Source of the DNA: JADJEI01 sp035328465
GTDB lineage: Bacteria; Bacteroidota; Ignavibacteria; Ignavibacteriales; Ignavibacteriaceae
Assembly (NCBI GenBank): GCA_035328465.1
Contig: DAOLIQ010000022.1
Span: forward strand, 1 to 38,778
Length of the DNA stretch: 38,778 nt
Direction of reading: 5' to 3'
Of this stretch, positions 17,660 through 26,100 are shown piece by piece. The notes below the pieces were generated by a model that searched no databases, was not told where the DNA came from, and saw only the letters and a list, made by a program, of their open reading frames with translations. Every line of letters begins with the position of its first letter. Position 1 is the stretch's first letter. The translations under genes were made by a program, and so were the position numbers.

Positions 17660-18715
17660 TTGTCAAATATCATAAATGATTTATTCATACGCGCTTGTAA
17701 AAGACAACCGACTGAACGAACACCAATCTGGGTTATGCGTCAGGCGGGGCGGTACTTACCCGAGTATCGTGCTATTCGTGCAAAGGCTGATTTTCTAACA
17801 ATGTGTAAAACTCCCGAACTTGCTGCCCAAGTTACACTGCAGCCGGTTGATATCATTGGTGTTGATGCTGCTATTATTTTTTCAGACATACTCGTTATTC
17901 CCGAAGCAATGGGAATGCACCTTGAAATGCATGAAGGCAAGGGTCCCATCTTCCATCATCCGATTAGAAACAGCGATGACTTCAAAATATTAAAACGTTT
18001 TGATCCGACAGATAAATTAAAATATGTGCTTGATGCTGTTGCGTTAAGCAAAAAAGAATTGAACAACCGCGTACCATTAATTGGGTTCAGCGGTTCACCG
18101 TGGACTTTACTTACTTACATGGTTGAAGGTAGGGGTTCGAAGAATTTCGCTGAAGTAAAAAAACTAATCTATAATAATCCAAAACTTGCCCATTCAATTT
18201 TGGGAGTGCTTGCTGATATCATTGCAGATTACCTTTCAGCTAAAATTGAATCTGGATGCGATGCGGTTCAAATTTTTGATACGTGGGGTGGAGTACTCTC
18301 ACAAGCTGATTATCTGGAATTTTCGCTCCCGTATGTAACTAAAATAATTTCACAATTAAAAAGGAATGATGAACCGGTGATTTTCTTTGCAAAAGGCGTT
18401 CATCATAACACAGATAAAATGGCTGCAAGCGGCGCAAATGTACTTGGCCTTGATTGGACAATGGATTTAGGCGAAGTAAGAAAAAAAGTCGGACACCTTG
18501 TTGCTTTGCAAGGTAATCTTGATCCCACGGTGCTTTACGCAAATCATAATTTTATTCGAGAAGAAGCAGGAAAAGTATTAAATTCATTTGGAAAGGGGAG
18601 TGGTCACGTTTTTAATCTTGGTCATGGCATTCTTCCTGATGTTGATCCTGAAAATTTAAAAGCTCTTGTACAATTTGTTAAAGAAGAAAGTAAAGAATTT
18701 CATAAAAGTATTTAA
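17660..18715 (+). CDS. hemE: Uroporphyrinogen decarboxylase
   Basis: The 351-residue protein decarboxylates the four acetate side chains of uroporphyrinogen III to give coproporphyrinogen III. It has the N-terminal signature PIWVMRQAGRYLPEYR (Arg27 and Arg31 contact substrate), the catalytic Asp76 in FSDILVIPEAMG, then GFSGSPWTLLTYMVEG, QIFDTWGG, LGLDWTMDLG, LQGNLDPTVLY and FNLGHGILPDVDPENL. The start is TTG at 17660, supported by AAAGGA a few bases upstream and by the family start (NDLFIRAC). It follows hemD by 17 bp. hemB, hemL and the later heme genes are not in the window. Confidence 0.97.
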   Translation: MSNIINDLFIRACKRQPTERTPIWVMRQAGRYLPEYRAIRAKADFLTMCKTPELAAQVTLQPVDIIGVDAAIIFSDILVIPEAMGMHLEMHEGKGPIFHHPIRNSDDFKILKRFDPTDKLKYVLDAVALSKKELNNRVPLIGFSGSPWTLLTYMVEGRGSKNFAEVKKLIYNNPKLAHSILGVLADIIADYLSAKIESGCDAVQIFDTWGGVLSQADYLEFSLPYVTKIISQLKRNDEPVIFFAKGVHHNTDKMAASGANVLGLDWTMDLGEVRKKVGHLVALQGNLDPTVLYANHNFIREEAGKVLNSFGKGSGHVFNLGHGILPDVDPENLKALVQFVKEESKEFHKSI

Positions 18716-18735
18716 AATATATTATCAATAGAATA

Positions 18736-20085
18736 ATGTCAAAGACCAAAATAAAATATATCTGTTCGAACTGCGGTTACGAATCTCTGCGGTGGATTGG
18801 CAAATGTCCCGAATGTGATAAATGGAACAGCTTTACCGAAGAAATTATTGAATCTTCCTCGCGCAAACCGAACATTTCAAAATCAAAATATGTGGTGAAT
18901 AATATTTCTGATATTTCTGCAAATGAAGATGAAAGAATTTTAACTAATATTTCTGAGTTTGACCGGGTACTTGGCGGGGGTATAATGCAGGGCAGTATTA
19001 TTCTTCTCGGCGGAGATCCCGGCATCGGAAAATCAACTCTTGCTATGCAAGCTGCGGCAAAAATTCAGCAAAAAGTTCTATATGTAACTGGTGAAGAATC
19101 TGAAAAACAAATTAAATTGCGTTCAGCCCGGTTAAAAATAAATTCAGAAAATTTTTATGTACAAGCAGAAACAGAGCTGTCAAATATTCTTGGAGCTATA
19201 AAAGAAATTGCACCAGCCGTCGTGGTGATTGATTCAATTCAAACTACATATAGGAATGAATTGGAAAACTCTGCCGGTACGATAACCCAGATTCGTGAAT
19301 GTACTGCAATGCTTATGGAGGAGGCAAAGAAAAATCATTACTCCGTTATCATCATCGGGCATGTAACCAAGGATGGTATGATTGCCGGGCCCAAAATTCT
19401 TGAACACATTGTTGATACGGTTCTTCATTTTGAAGGTGAATCAAATCATTCTTTCAGAATTTTACGTGCGCAGAAAAACAGGTTCGGCAGTACGAATGAA
19501 ATTGGTGTGTTTGAAATGATAGAAGAAGGACTGCGCGAAGTATCAAACCCAAGTGCGCTTTTCTTAAGTGAGAGAGGAAAACAAATTCCCGGCTCTGTTG
19601 TCACTTCGAGCATCGAAGGCACCCGCCCCATCCTTCTTGAAGTGCAAGCTCTCGTAACTCCTTCTAATTATGGTTATCCACAGCGCGTATCAAATGGATT
19701 TGATCAGAAAAGATTAGCGATATTGCTTGCCGTTCTTGAGAAACGGGCAGGGGTAAGAGCGTCTGCAAATAATGTATTCGTAAATATTGCAGGCGGAATC
19801 AGAGTCGCGGAACCGGCGATTGATCTTGCGGTTTGTGTAAGCATAGCATCAAGTTTGTTCGATAAAGTTGTTGATAACCAAACAATTCTTATTGGTGAAA
19901 TTGGCTTGGGAGGGGAATTGCGAAGTGTTGGTAATATTGAAAAGAGAATTCAGGAAGCACAAAAACTTGGATTCACAAAAATTATTTTACCTCTTTCAAA
20001 TCACAAATCTCTTCAAAATAATTTTTCTGCTAGATTAATCCCCGTGGAATATCTTAACGATGCTATTATTTCGCTATTAAAATAA
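18736..20085 (+). CDS. radA: DNA repair protein RadA/Sms
   Basis: The 449-residue protein has the RadA layout: a zinc finger (Cys10, Cys13, Cys24, Cys27: CSNCGYESLRWIGKCPEC), a RecA-like ATPase with Walker A GGDPGIGKST at 92-101, VVVIDSIQT as Walker B, the RadA-specific KNRFG motif at 247-251, and a C-terminal Lon-protease-like domain (GGIRVAEPAIDLAVCVSIASS, IGLGGELRSVGNIEKR). It is a hexameric helicase-like factor that extends branches in recombination and processes joint molecules. It follows hemE by 20 bp and may be carried on the heme operon transcript. Its stop is one base from the stop of the convergent protease gene, with no terminator between them. Confidence 0.96.
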   Translation: MSKTKIKYICSNCGYESLRWIGKCPECDKWNSFTEEIIESSSRKPNISKSKYVVNNISDISANEDERILTNISEFDRVLGGGIMQGSIILLGGDPGIGKSTLAMQAAAKIQQKVLYVTGEESEKQIKLRSARLKINSENFYVQAETELSNILGAIKEIAPAVVVIDSIQTTYRNELENSAGTITQIRECTAMLMEEAKKNHYSVIIIGHVTKDGMIAGPKILEHIVDTVLHFEGESNHSFRILRAQKNRFGSTNEIGVFEMIEEGLREVSNPSALFLSERGKQIPGSVVTSSIEGTRPILLEVQALVTPSNYGYPQRVSNGFDQKRLAILLAVLEKRAGVRASANNVFVNIAGGIRVAEPAIDLAVCVSIASSLFDKVVDNQTILIGEIGLGGELRSVGNIEKRIQEAQKLGFTKIILPLSNHKSLQNNFSARLIPVEYLNDAIISLLK

Positions 20086-20086
20086 A

Positions 20087-20965
20087 CTACCGTCCGTAAG
20101 AATATTCAACACTGCCGACAAAATCCATCAACGATTTAATCGAGTTTTTATCCGCCGAAGATAAATCAGCATATTTCATTTCGGGAGAGGAATCGGGATT
20201 TATGTATGGATACATAATATCGTTTTCGTCATCACTATGCCCCAGCCCTAATGAATGACCGATCTCGTGAACTATGGTAGCTTTCACTTCGCCATCTGAA
20301 ACAATTTCATTATTGAACTTAAGCAAACTTATTTCAATGGTTGATTCTTCAATTTCCTTTTGTCTTCCCATTTCATAATCAGTTAGTCCCAGATAATTTT
20401 CTTCATACTTTCTCATAAGGTTTTCGACGAATGTTATTACGATATCAGCATTCTTTTTCGAACTAACTTCCTGAAAAGAAATTCTGTTATCAGCTTTTTC
20501 CCAGACTTTTAGAGCATAAGAAATGTACTTGTTAAATTTGGACTTAAAATATTTTGAATTACTTTTTTGAACATAAACTTTTAACGGGAAATCAGTGTAA
20601 CTCCAATGTTTTCCATCCCACAAAGTTTTCCCCGACTTATCAATTTCAAAATAATTATCGTCATAATTTTTACGATAGCTGTCGTTGTGATTCGTTACTT
20701 CTTTCCGGTTATCAGAATAGGTATCATTTCTGCTTCGGTGATAATCGCTGTAATCTTTTTTATGGGTATAATTCTTATTTGCAATATCAGCTACATCAGT
20801 ATTTGATATGCTGTGCTTGTCATAATTTTCATAATAATATTCGTGACCCGATGAAGTAGGTTTTGTGGAAGAAGATCTGCCTTGTGAATAAACTTCAAAG
20901 TTTAATGGCAGCGCAAACATCAATAAAAGCGAAACTATAAAAAATCCTGTTTTGATTTTTTTCAT
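20087..20965 (-). CDS. Secreted matrixin-like zinc metalloprotease
   Basis: The 292-residue protein has a signal peptide (residues 1-27). A low-complexity region at about 30-110 is dominated by Ser, Asp, Asn, His and Tyr, and a compact metzincin domain follows. The zinc site is VHEIGHSLGLGHS (His233, Glu234, His237, His243), and DIMYPY supplies the Met-turn (Met251). WKVWEKADNRISF-like features (ALKVWEKADNRISFQEV) and ADIVITFVENL match the matrixin fold. It should be exported and degrade or process extracytoplasmic proteins. The repetitive polar segment sits where a propeptide is expected but carries no obvious cysteine switch. No T9SS tail is present. Confidence 0.85.
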   Translation of the reverse strand: MKKIKTGFFIVSLLLMFALPLNFEVYSQGRSSSTKPTSSGHEYYYENYDKHSISNTDVADIANKNYTHKKDYSDYHRSRNDTYSDNRKEVTNHNDSYRKNYDDNYFEIDKSGKTLWDGKHWSYTDFPLKVYVQKSNSKYFKSKFNKYISYALKVWEKADNRISFQEVSSKKNADIVITFVENLMRKYEENYLGLTDYEMGRQKEIEESTIEISLLKFNNEIVSDGEVKATIVHEIGHSLGLGHSDDENDIMYPYINPDSSPEMKYADLSSADKNSIKSLMDFVGSVEYSYGR

Positions 20966-21119
20966 AAAACACTTATAAAATTGATTTTGAATTAATGTTA
21001 AAAATCTTGTTTTTAGAATAAAAAATTATTGCTCAAAAATCCAGAGAAAAAAAAAGTTTTTTCTTTGAATAAAGATCAAATACCATCCAGATTAATTATC
21101 GAAATTAAAATCTAAAAAT

Positions 21120-22748
21120 TTACCGGATAATTGGAATTCCAATGCAGGCACTTGGCTCTGTAATCTTTAAAAGATCTGCAAGGGTTGCTGCAATATCAAC
21201 AATAAAAACAGGCTCATTATTCGTCTGAGCGGGAACATGCCAGCCGTAGAATATCATTGGAATGTGCGTGTCATAAGCATACGGACTTCCGTGCTGTGTA
21301 CCTTTTTCCTGAAAATTTATTAGGTAGCCAGGCAGTAAATTAAAAACCAAATCACCGGATTTTGCAGGATTAAATCCGTTGAGTAAATAATTAACCGGAT
21401 CGCGCGACGCACACAATTTTTCTAAATCATCTCTTGAAAAGATTGATTGAATTTGTGGGAAAGTATCTCGTAAATAATCTACAAATTTTCTTTCTATTTC
21501 ATGAATATCAAGATTTTGTTTTTTGATCAGGTCTCTGTCAAAAAGTATTTGCTTATTTGAAAAACTTGCGATTAATTTCTCATCTCCAAATTCCCTCAAA
21601 GAAAAAGATTTTAGAGAATCCAAAGTGTGCTGATAATTAATTTCTCCTGTTGGAATTCTATTATCCCGAAGGTAGGCTGGGGTTTCAAGAGCCGCATGAT
21701 CGGTAGTTAAAAATAAAAGATAATTTCCCGCACCCACCTGCTGATCAAGAGTATTTAACAATTCTGTAATTTGTTTGTCAAGCCTGATAAAAGCATCCAT
21801 CATTTCGTAAGAGTATGTGCCATACTCGTGCCCTATATGGTCAGTTGCAGAAAAGCTGACTGCGAGAAAATCAGTTTCTTCTCCAAGTCCAAGTTTTTCA
21901 TTTTGCAAAGCAGCTTTAATCAATTCAATAAGAATCTGATCCCCGTATGGCGTATTTTGAAATTCCCGATAAAGTTCTTCACCCTTTAAGTTTTTAAACG
22001 AATGTGGGAATGAAGTTTTATTCTCTTTGAATCGATCCTTTTCATATTCAGAGTTATCTGCCGGATTGATTAAATAATTTTTAAGGGGAAGCAATAAATT
22101 CCAATCTTCAGATAAATATTGTTCAACTAATTTTCTTTTGTTAAAATCTTCTACCCACTGCGGCAGGGAGGACATATAATAGGATGAAGTAATAAAATCA
22201 CCTGTCTTCTCGTCATACCAATAAGCGCCATCGGCCAAATGCCCGCCGGGTAAAATGGCTCCGCGATCTTTCAATGAAACAGAAATTACTTTTGATCTTC
22301 CATTTGTGAATAGCTTCAACTGATCAGTTATAGTAGTAGATAATAAATACTTCGGCGACTTCTCCCCTTCCTTATCATCGCTTCCAACAGTGGTGTAATA
22401 ATTATCTTCAACACAGTTTGTCATTTTCCTTTTCTGTTTATCATAAAAATCATTAGCGATTAATCCGTGATAAAATGGAACAGTTCCAGTATAAATTGAA
22501 GCGTGTCCCGGACCGGTGCTTGTGAAATCATAATTATAATGGGCAAAAGTAAAATTTGATCCATCATGCATTAATCTATTAAATCCATCGTGACCATAAA
22601 ATTGATTAAAGCGTGATAGATATTCATACCTCATTTGATCTACCACAATTCCAACAACAAGCTTTGGTTTTGAAATTTCTTGCGCAGGAGTTATTTGTAT
22701 AAAAATTAATTGAATTAGAATTGAAATAATTTGAATTTTGATTTTCAT
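21120..22748 (-). CDS. PafA-like alkaline phosphatase (alkaline phosphatase superfamily)
   Basis: The 542-residue protein has a signal peptide ending near AQE and should act in the periplasm or at the surface on phosphomonoesters. The active-site residues of the phosphate-irrepressible PafA family are present at nearly the same numbers: Asp37 (VVDQMR), nucleophile Thr78 (TSTGPGHASIYTG), Asn99, Lys160 and Arg162 (SLKDRGAILPGGH), Asp302 and His306 (TDHIGHEYG), Asp349-His350 (TTDHAALE), and a C-terminal zinc histidine in GTQHGSPYAYDTH. The Lys/Arg pair marks a monoesterase rather than a nucleotide pyrophosphatase. The start at 22748 is chosen for its AGGGTGA ribosome site and the signal peptide; a frame from 22796 adds sixteen polar residues. 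A 154-bp AT-rich gap separates it from the protease gene. Confidence 0.9.
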   Translation of the reverse strand: MKIKIQIISILIQLIFIQITPAQEISKPKLVVGIVVDQMRYEYLSRFNQFYGHDGFNRLMHDGSNFTFAHYNYDFTSTGPGHASIYTGTVPFYHGLIANDFYDKQKRKMTNCVEDNYYTTVGSDDKEGEKSPKYLLSTTITDQLKLFTNGRSKVISVSLKDRGAILPGGHLADGAYWYDEKTGDFITSSYYMSSLPQWVEDFNKRKLVEQYLSEDWNLLLPLKNYLINPADNSEYEKDRFKENKTSFPHSFKNLKGEELYREFQNTPYGDQILIELIKAALQNEKLGLGEETDFLAVSFSATDHIGHEYGTYSYEMMDAFIRLDKQITELLNTLDQQVGAGNYLLFLTTDHAALETPAYLRDNRIPTGEINYQHTLDSLKSFSLREFGDEKLIASFSNKQILFDRDLIKKQNLDIHEIERKFVDYLRDTFPQIQSIFSRDDLEKLCASRDPVNYLLNGFNPAKSGDLVFNLLPGYLINFQEKGTQHGSPYAYDTHIPMIFYGWHVPAQTNNEPVFIVDIAATLADLLKITEPSACIGIPIIR

Positions 22749-22953
22749 TAGTTCACCCTGTTCGTAATTTTTTATAATCTCATTTTTTCTATTCAAAATT
22801 AATCATTCTATGCTTATCAAAACTTAAGTTTTAACAGCTTATTCGGAATTAATAAAGAATTAATATTCCCAACTAAAAAGGATTTTCTTAAATTGATTTT
22901 AGAATTTTAATCTATTTATCATTTATATCAATTTATTAATAAGGAGAATAATT

Positions 22954-23382
22954 ATGCCAATTAGAAAAGCAAATGCAGAATGGAAAGGCGATCTGAAAAC
23001 AGGCAAAGGCGCTATCAACACTGAAAGCGGCTTGTTGGAAAACACTGCTTATAATTTTGTTTCAAGATTTGAAACAGGAGCCGAAACTAATCCCGAAGAA
23101 TTAATTGGAGCCGCTCATTCAGCCTGTTTTTCAATGGCGCTTGCCAATGCTATTTCCGGTGCAGGATTTAAAGTCAATTCAATTAAAACCGAAGCGAAAG
23201 TATATATAGAAAAATTAGAGTCCGGTTTTACAATTACAAAAGTTGAACTTGATACTGTTGGTGATGTTGAAGGTATTGACTCCGCAACATTTTTATCCCA
23301 CGCCGAAAAAACAAAAACTGGCTGCCCCGTATCAAAAGCATTAACAGGACCAACATTGGTTTTAAACGCAAGATTGAAATAG
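22954..23382 (+). CDS. osmC: OsmC-family peroxiredoxin
   Basis: The 142-residue protein is the usual length of OsmC, a dimeric thiol peroxidase for organic and inorganic hydroperoxides. Both active cysteines are present: Cys58 in AAHSACFSMAL and Cys124 in TGCPVSKAL. The conserved catalytic-arginine region (YNFVSRFETG) and NPEELIGAAHSAC support OsmC rather than Ohr. A strong ribosome site (AAGGAG) precedes the ATG. The gene stands alone and ends at the hairpin terminator at 23402-23435. Confidence 0.93.
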   Translation: MPIRKANAEWKGDLKTGKGAINTESGLLENTAYNFVSRFETGAETNPEELIGAAHSACFSMALANAISGAGFKVNSIKTEAKVYIEKLESGFTITKVELDTVGDVEGIDSATFLSHAEKTKTGCPVSKALTGPTLVLNARLK

Positions 23383-23401
23383 ACAATTCGTATGTATACT
23401 G

Positions 23402-23435
23402 AAACCTCCGATGGCATTTCCTTCGGAGGTTTTTT
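23402..23435 (+). terminator. Intrinsic terminator of the OsmC gene
   Basis: AAACCTCCGA (23402-23411) pairs perfectly with TCGGAGGTTT (23423-23432) around an 11-base loop, and the T-run continues to 23435. It lies 20 bp after the OsmC stop codon. Confidence 0.92.
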
Positions 23436-23528
23436 GTGTTTCATCCTATTTTATTTCTACAATGCAAGTATTCTTTTGTGTCAATTGATCATTTTCACAA
23501 AAGCGGAGACCCAATACGAAATCAATGG

Positions 23529-23548
23529 ATTCCCGTTTGCGCTGGAAT
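23529..23548. repeat. Decayed dRS3-like palindromic unit
   Basis: The 20-bp sequence starts ATTCCCG and ends GCTGGAAT, an imperfect palindrome of the general form ATTCCC-N8-GGGAAT that recurs in many bacterial genomes and is known as dRS3 in Neisseria. It lies in the 226-bp AT-rich spacer between the OsmC terminator and the receptor stop, which otherwise shows nothing recognisable. Confidence 0.4.
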
Positions 23549-23661
23549 GATAATATGAGTATTCCAGAAGTCTCTTCTTAATAATTAATTTTTTTAATGC
23601 AGTTTGGTTTACTGCTCACTCTGTCAATAAACCAATTTGGTGGAGTAACAATCATTCTCCG

Positions 23662-25944
23662 CTAAAACTCTGCGCTGATTCCTATCGAGGGTAAGATTCC
23701 GATGGAAGCGGATTCATCAACTTTCATTTCACGAAAATCCCAGCGTATGCCGCTTATATTTTTTCTGTTGTAAATATTTTGAATATCTACGTAAGTGATT
23801 AAAGTCCAGCCGATAAAATTCCATCTTCGGTCAACACGAAGATCAAGACTGTGATTATCAGGAAGCCGAAGTGAATTGTAATTCTCCACACTTTGTGTTC
23901 CATCTGTATTATAAGGTGTGTATGGTTTTCCGGTGGAGTATCTGAACTTAACGCTCGCTTCCCATTCATTATTAAAATTATACCCCCCGCTTAGGTTAAA
24001 AATCCAAGTTTGATCATAACTGCCTGTTCTGCTTACTCCGTCAAGCGGAATAAAATCAGCCTTACTATAAGTTAAACTCAACACTCCATAGAATGGCGTT
24101 TCGGAAAGTTTTTTCTGGGTGGAAAATTCCACTCCCCTTGCTGTTCCTGTACCAGAACTAACTAACGGCTCTAAACCGAATGCTGAAAAATTATCATCTG
24201 AGCCTGAATAACCTGCACCTGTATTTGCAAGCACAAGATATTCTCTCAACTCACTTGCAGGATAATCTTTATACTCTTTATAGAATCCTTCAATTTTAAC
24301 TTGAGTGTCTTCAGAAATTCGATGTTCAGTTCCAATAACTAGCTGATTATTTTTTATGTAGTTTAATTTTCGCTTGTTGGGTGAATACGCAAACCATACA
24401 TAAGACGGCGCCTGACTGTATATGCCGGCACTAAAATTTATGCTTGTCAATTCTGTTATTTGATATGAAAGAGAAAATCTTGGTGTGAGAACTGTTGCTT
24501 TCGATAATGGATTAAAATAATCTATTCTTGCACCAACGTTAGTAGTTAACCTTTCAAAAAAAACTGAATGAAGATTAAAATAACTGCTGAATTTATTAAA
24601 GTGATTGTCCGTAATAGATTGATTAACGGGCAAAGTGTCGCCAAAAGTTGTAATGAAAATTGGGAACAGTATATCATTTTTAACCCTGATAACTTTAAAC
24701 CCCATTCCCGCATTAATTTCAAACTGTTTTGAAAATTTTATTGTTAAATCAGACTTTAATGAATTTTCTTCTTCTTTAGCAATGTTATTAAAAATAGGGT
24801 TAAGTATTGAATCACGCTGAGATGTATCGAAACTTGTATAACTCCTTCCGTAATTGACATCGATAAACCCGTTATGAAAAATATTTCTGTACTTAAGATT
24901 TGTAAAGTATTGTTTTTGATCGCTGCCAAGTATTCGGCTGTTATCATAGCGTTGATCTTCAGTATCATTAAAATATTTAACGTTATCATAAGCGCCGACA
25001 AATAAAAATGAAATAGAGTTTTTCTCATTTATTTTAAAGTTAAATTTTGATAGAAGATCATAGTACTCTGGAACAAAACCAAAACCGGCAGCTTTAAAAA
25101 TAAAATCGAGATAACTTCTTCTAATTGAAAAAATAAAATCTGAATTTTCTGAAAATGGACCTTCAAGATTTAAACCAAACTGAGAGGCAGAAATTGTAGC
25201 TTTGCCGCCGAACCTGTCATCGCGTCCGTTTCGTAAATCAATACTTAGCACCGAAGAAAGTTTGTCACCGTAAAGCGAAGAAAAACCCCCCGTTGAAAAT
25301 GAAGTTTCTTTTACAAAATCGAGATTGATATAACTTAACGGACCGCCGGTTGCCCCCTGCGTACCGAAGTGATTTATGTTTGGAACTTCAAGCCCATCAA
25401 TAATATAAAGATTTTCCGAAGGTGCGCCGCCGCGAACTATCAGGTCATTTCTTCCTGCATCAGCTTGCGCAACACCCGGCAAGATTGATAAAGCACGAAT
25501 CACATCTTCAAAGCCGCCGGGGCTCCTTCTAATCTCTTCGTAATTAAATTTTCTAATGCTGTTTACTTCATAAGGATCGTTGTTGAAATAATCACTGGTT
25601 ACAGTTATTCCTTCAAGTTCGATAACTTGCTCCTGAAGTTCAAAGTCAATTTGTAAAGGTTTTGCACTCATAACAACTACGCTCGTGTTTGTAACCGAAG
25701 AAAACCCAACTGATGAAGCCCGCAGTTGGTAAGTGCCCGGAGGAATATTTTCAATTCTATAATTGCCATTAATATCAGTGGCTGCACCGAAATTAGTTTC
25801 GAGAATTATTACATTGGCTCCGATTACAGGCTGTTGAGTAATGCGGTCGAGAATTCGACCGTAAATGCTGGAACTTTCAGTCTGTGCATCTAAAAAATTT
25901 TGATAAAGAAAAATGAGTACTGTTATGATAAAGTATTTTGTCAT
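23662..25944 (-). CDS. TonB-dependent receptor with N-terminal carboxypeptidase-regulatory-like domain
   Basis: The 760-residue outer-membrane protein has a signal peptide to about residue 20, then a carboxypeptidase-D regulatory-like beta-sandwich at about 24-108 (IYGRILDRITQQPVIGANV, GNYRIENIPPGTYQL). A plug domain follows at about 120-230 (VIRALSILPGVAQADAGRNDLIVRGGAPSENLY, IDGLEVPNINHFG). The remaining 530 residues form a beta-barrel ending in GISAEF, a typical aromatic terminal residue. It imports a ligand too large for porins using TonB energy; no SusD partner is adjacent and the ligand is not evident. The start has no Shine-Dalgarno, as often in this phylum. It is divergent from a hybrid histidine kinase across 156 bp. 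Confidence 0.9.
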   Translation of the reverse strand: MTKYFIITVLIFLYQNFLDAQTESSSIYGRILDRITQQPVIGANVIILETNFGAATDINGNYRIENIPPGTYQLRASSVGFSSVTNTSVVVMSAKPLQIDFELQEQVIELEGITVTSDYFNNDPYEVNSIRKFNYEEIRRSPGGFEDVIRALSILPGVAQADAGRNDLIVRGGAPSENLYIIDGLEVPNINHFGTQGATGGPLSYINLDFVKETSFSTGGFSSLYGDKLSSVLSIDLRNGRDDRFGGKATISASQFGLNLEGPFSENSDFIFSIRRSYLDFIFKAAGFGFVPEYYDLLSKFNFKINEKNSISFLFVGAYDNVKYFNDTEDQRYDNSRILGSDQKQYFTNLKYRNIFHNGFIDVNYGRSYTSFDTSQRDSILNPIFNNIAKEEENSLKSDLTIKFSKQFEINAGMGFKVIRVKNDILFPIFITTFGDTLPVNQSITDNHFNKFSSYFNLHSVFFERLTTNVGARIDYFNPLSKATVLTPRFSLSYQITELTSINFSAGIYSQAPSYVWFAYSPNKRKLNYIKNNQLVIGTEHRISEDTQVKIEGFYKEYKDYPASELREYLVLANTGAGYSGSDDNFSAFGLEPLVSSGTGTARGVEFSTQKKLSETPFYGVLSLTYSKADFIPLDGVSRTGSYDQTWIFNLSGGYNFNNEWEASVKFRYSTGKPYTPYNTDGTQSVENYNSLRLPDNHSLDLRVDRRWNFIGWTLITYVDIQNIYNRKNISGIRWDFREMKVDESASIGILPSIGISAEF

Positions 25945-25992
25945 GATAATTTTATTTTTTAGTTCAACTTATAAAGAAAGATTCAATATAGA

Positions 25993-26021
25993 TTTGATTG
26001 AGCTCAATAATTTTACTTTTG
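25993..26021 (+). promoter_or_regulatory. Candidate Bacteroidetes-type promoter for the hybrid kinase
   Basis: TTTG (25993-25996) is followed, 17 bases later, by TACTTTTG (26014-26021), an exact match to the TAnnTTTG box of the primary sigma factor in Bacteroidetes. The usual spacing to the -33 TTTG is slightly longer. It would start transcription about 75 bases before the kinase ATG at 26101. A second TAnnTTTG match, TAGATTTG, occurs at 25989-25996. Confidence 0.4.
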
Positions 26022-26100
26022 AATTACTTATATTTCACTGCAAGTAATTCAACAAATTAAAAATTTCTAATTTACAGAAAATACTAAATTCGGTTTTAGA

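Noticed and set aside
20554..20859. Open frames on + opposite the protease low-complexity region
   Set aside because: They are shadows of the biased codons of the minus-strand gene and show no recognisable protein pattern or start signal.
21040..21068. A-run/T-run inverted repeat between the phosphatase and protease genes
   Set aside because: The stem is almost only A-T pairs with no GC core, so a terminator is not supported.
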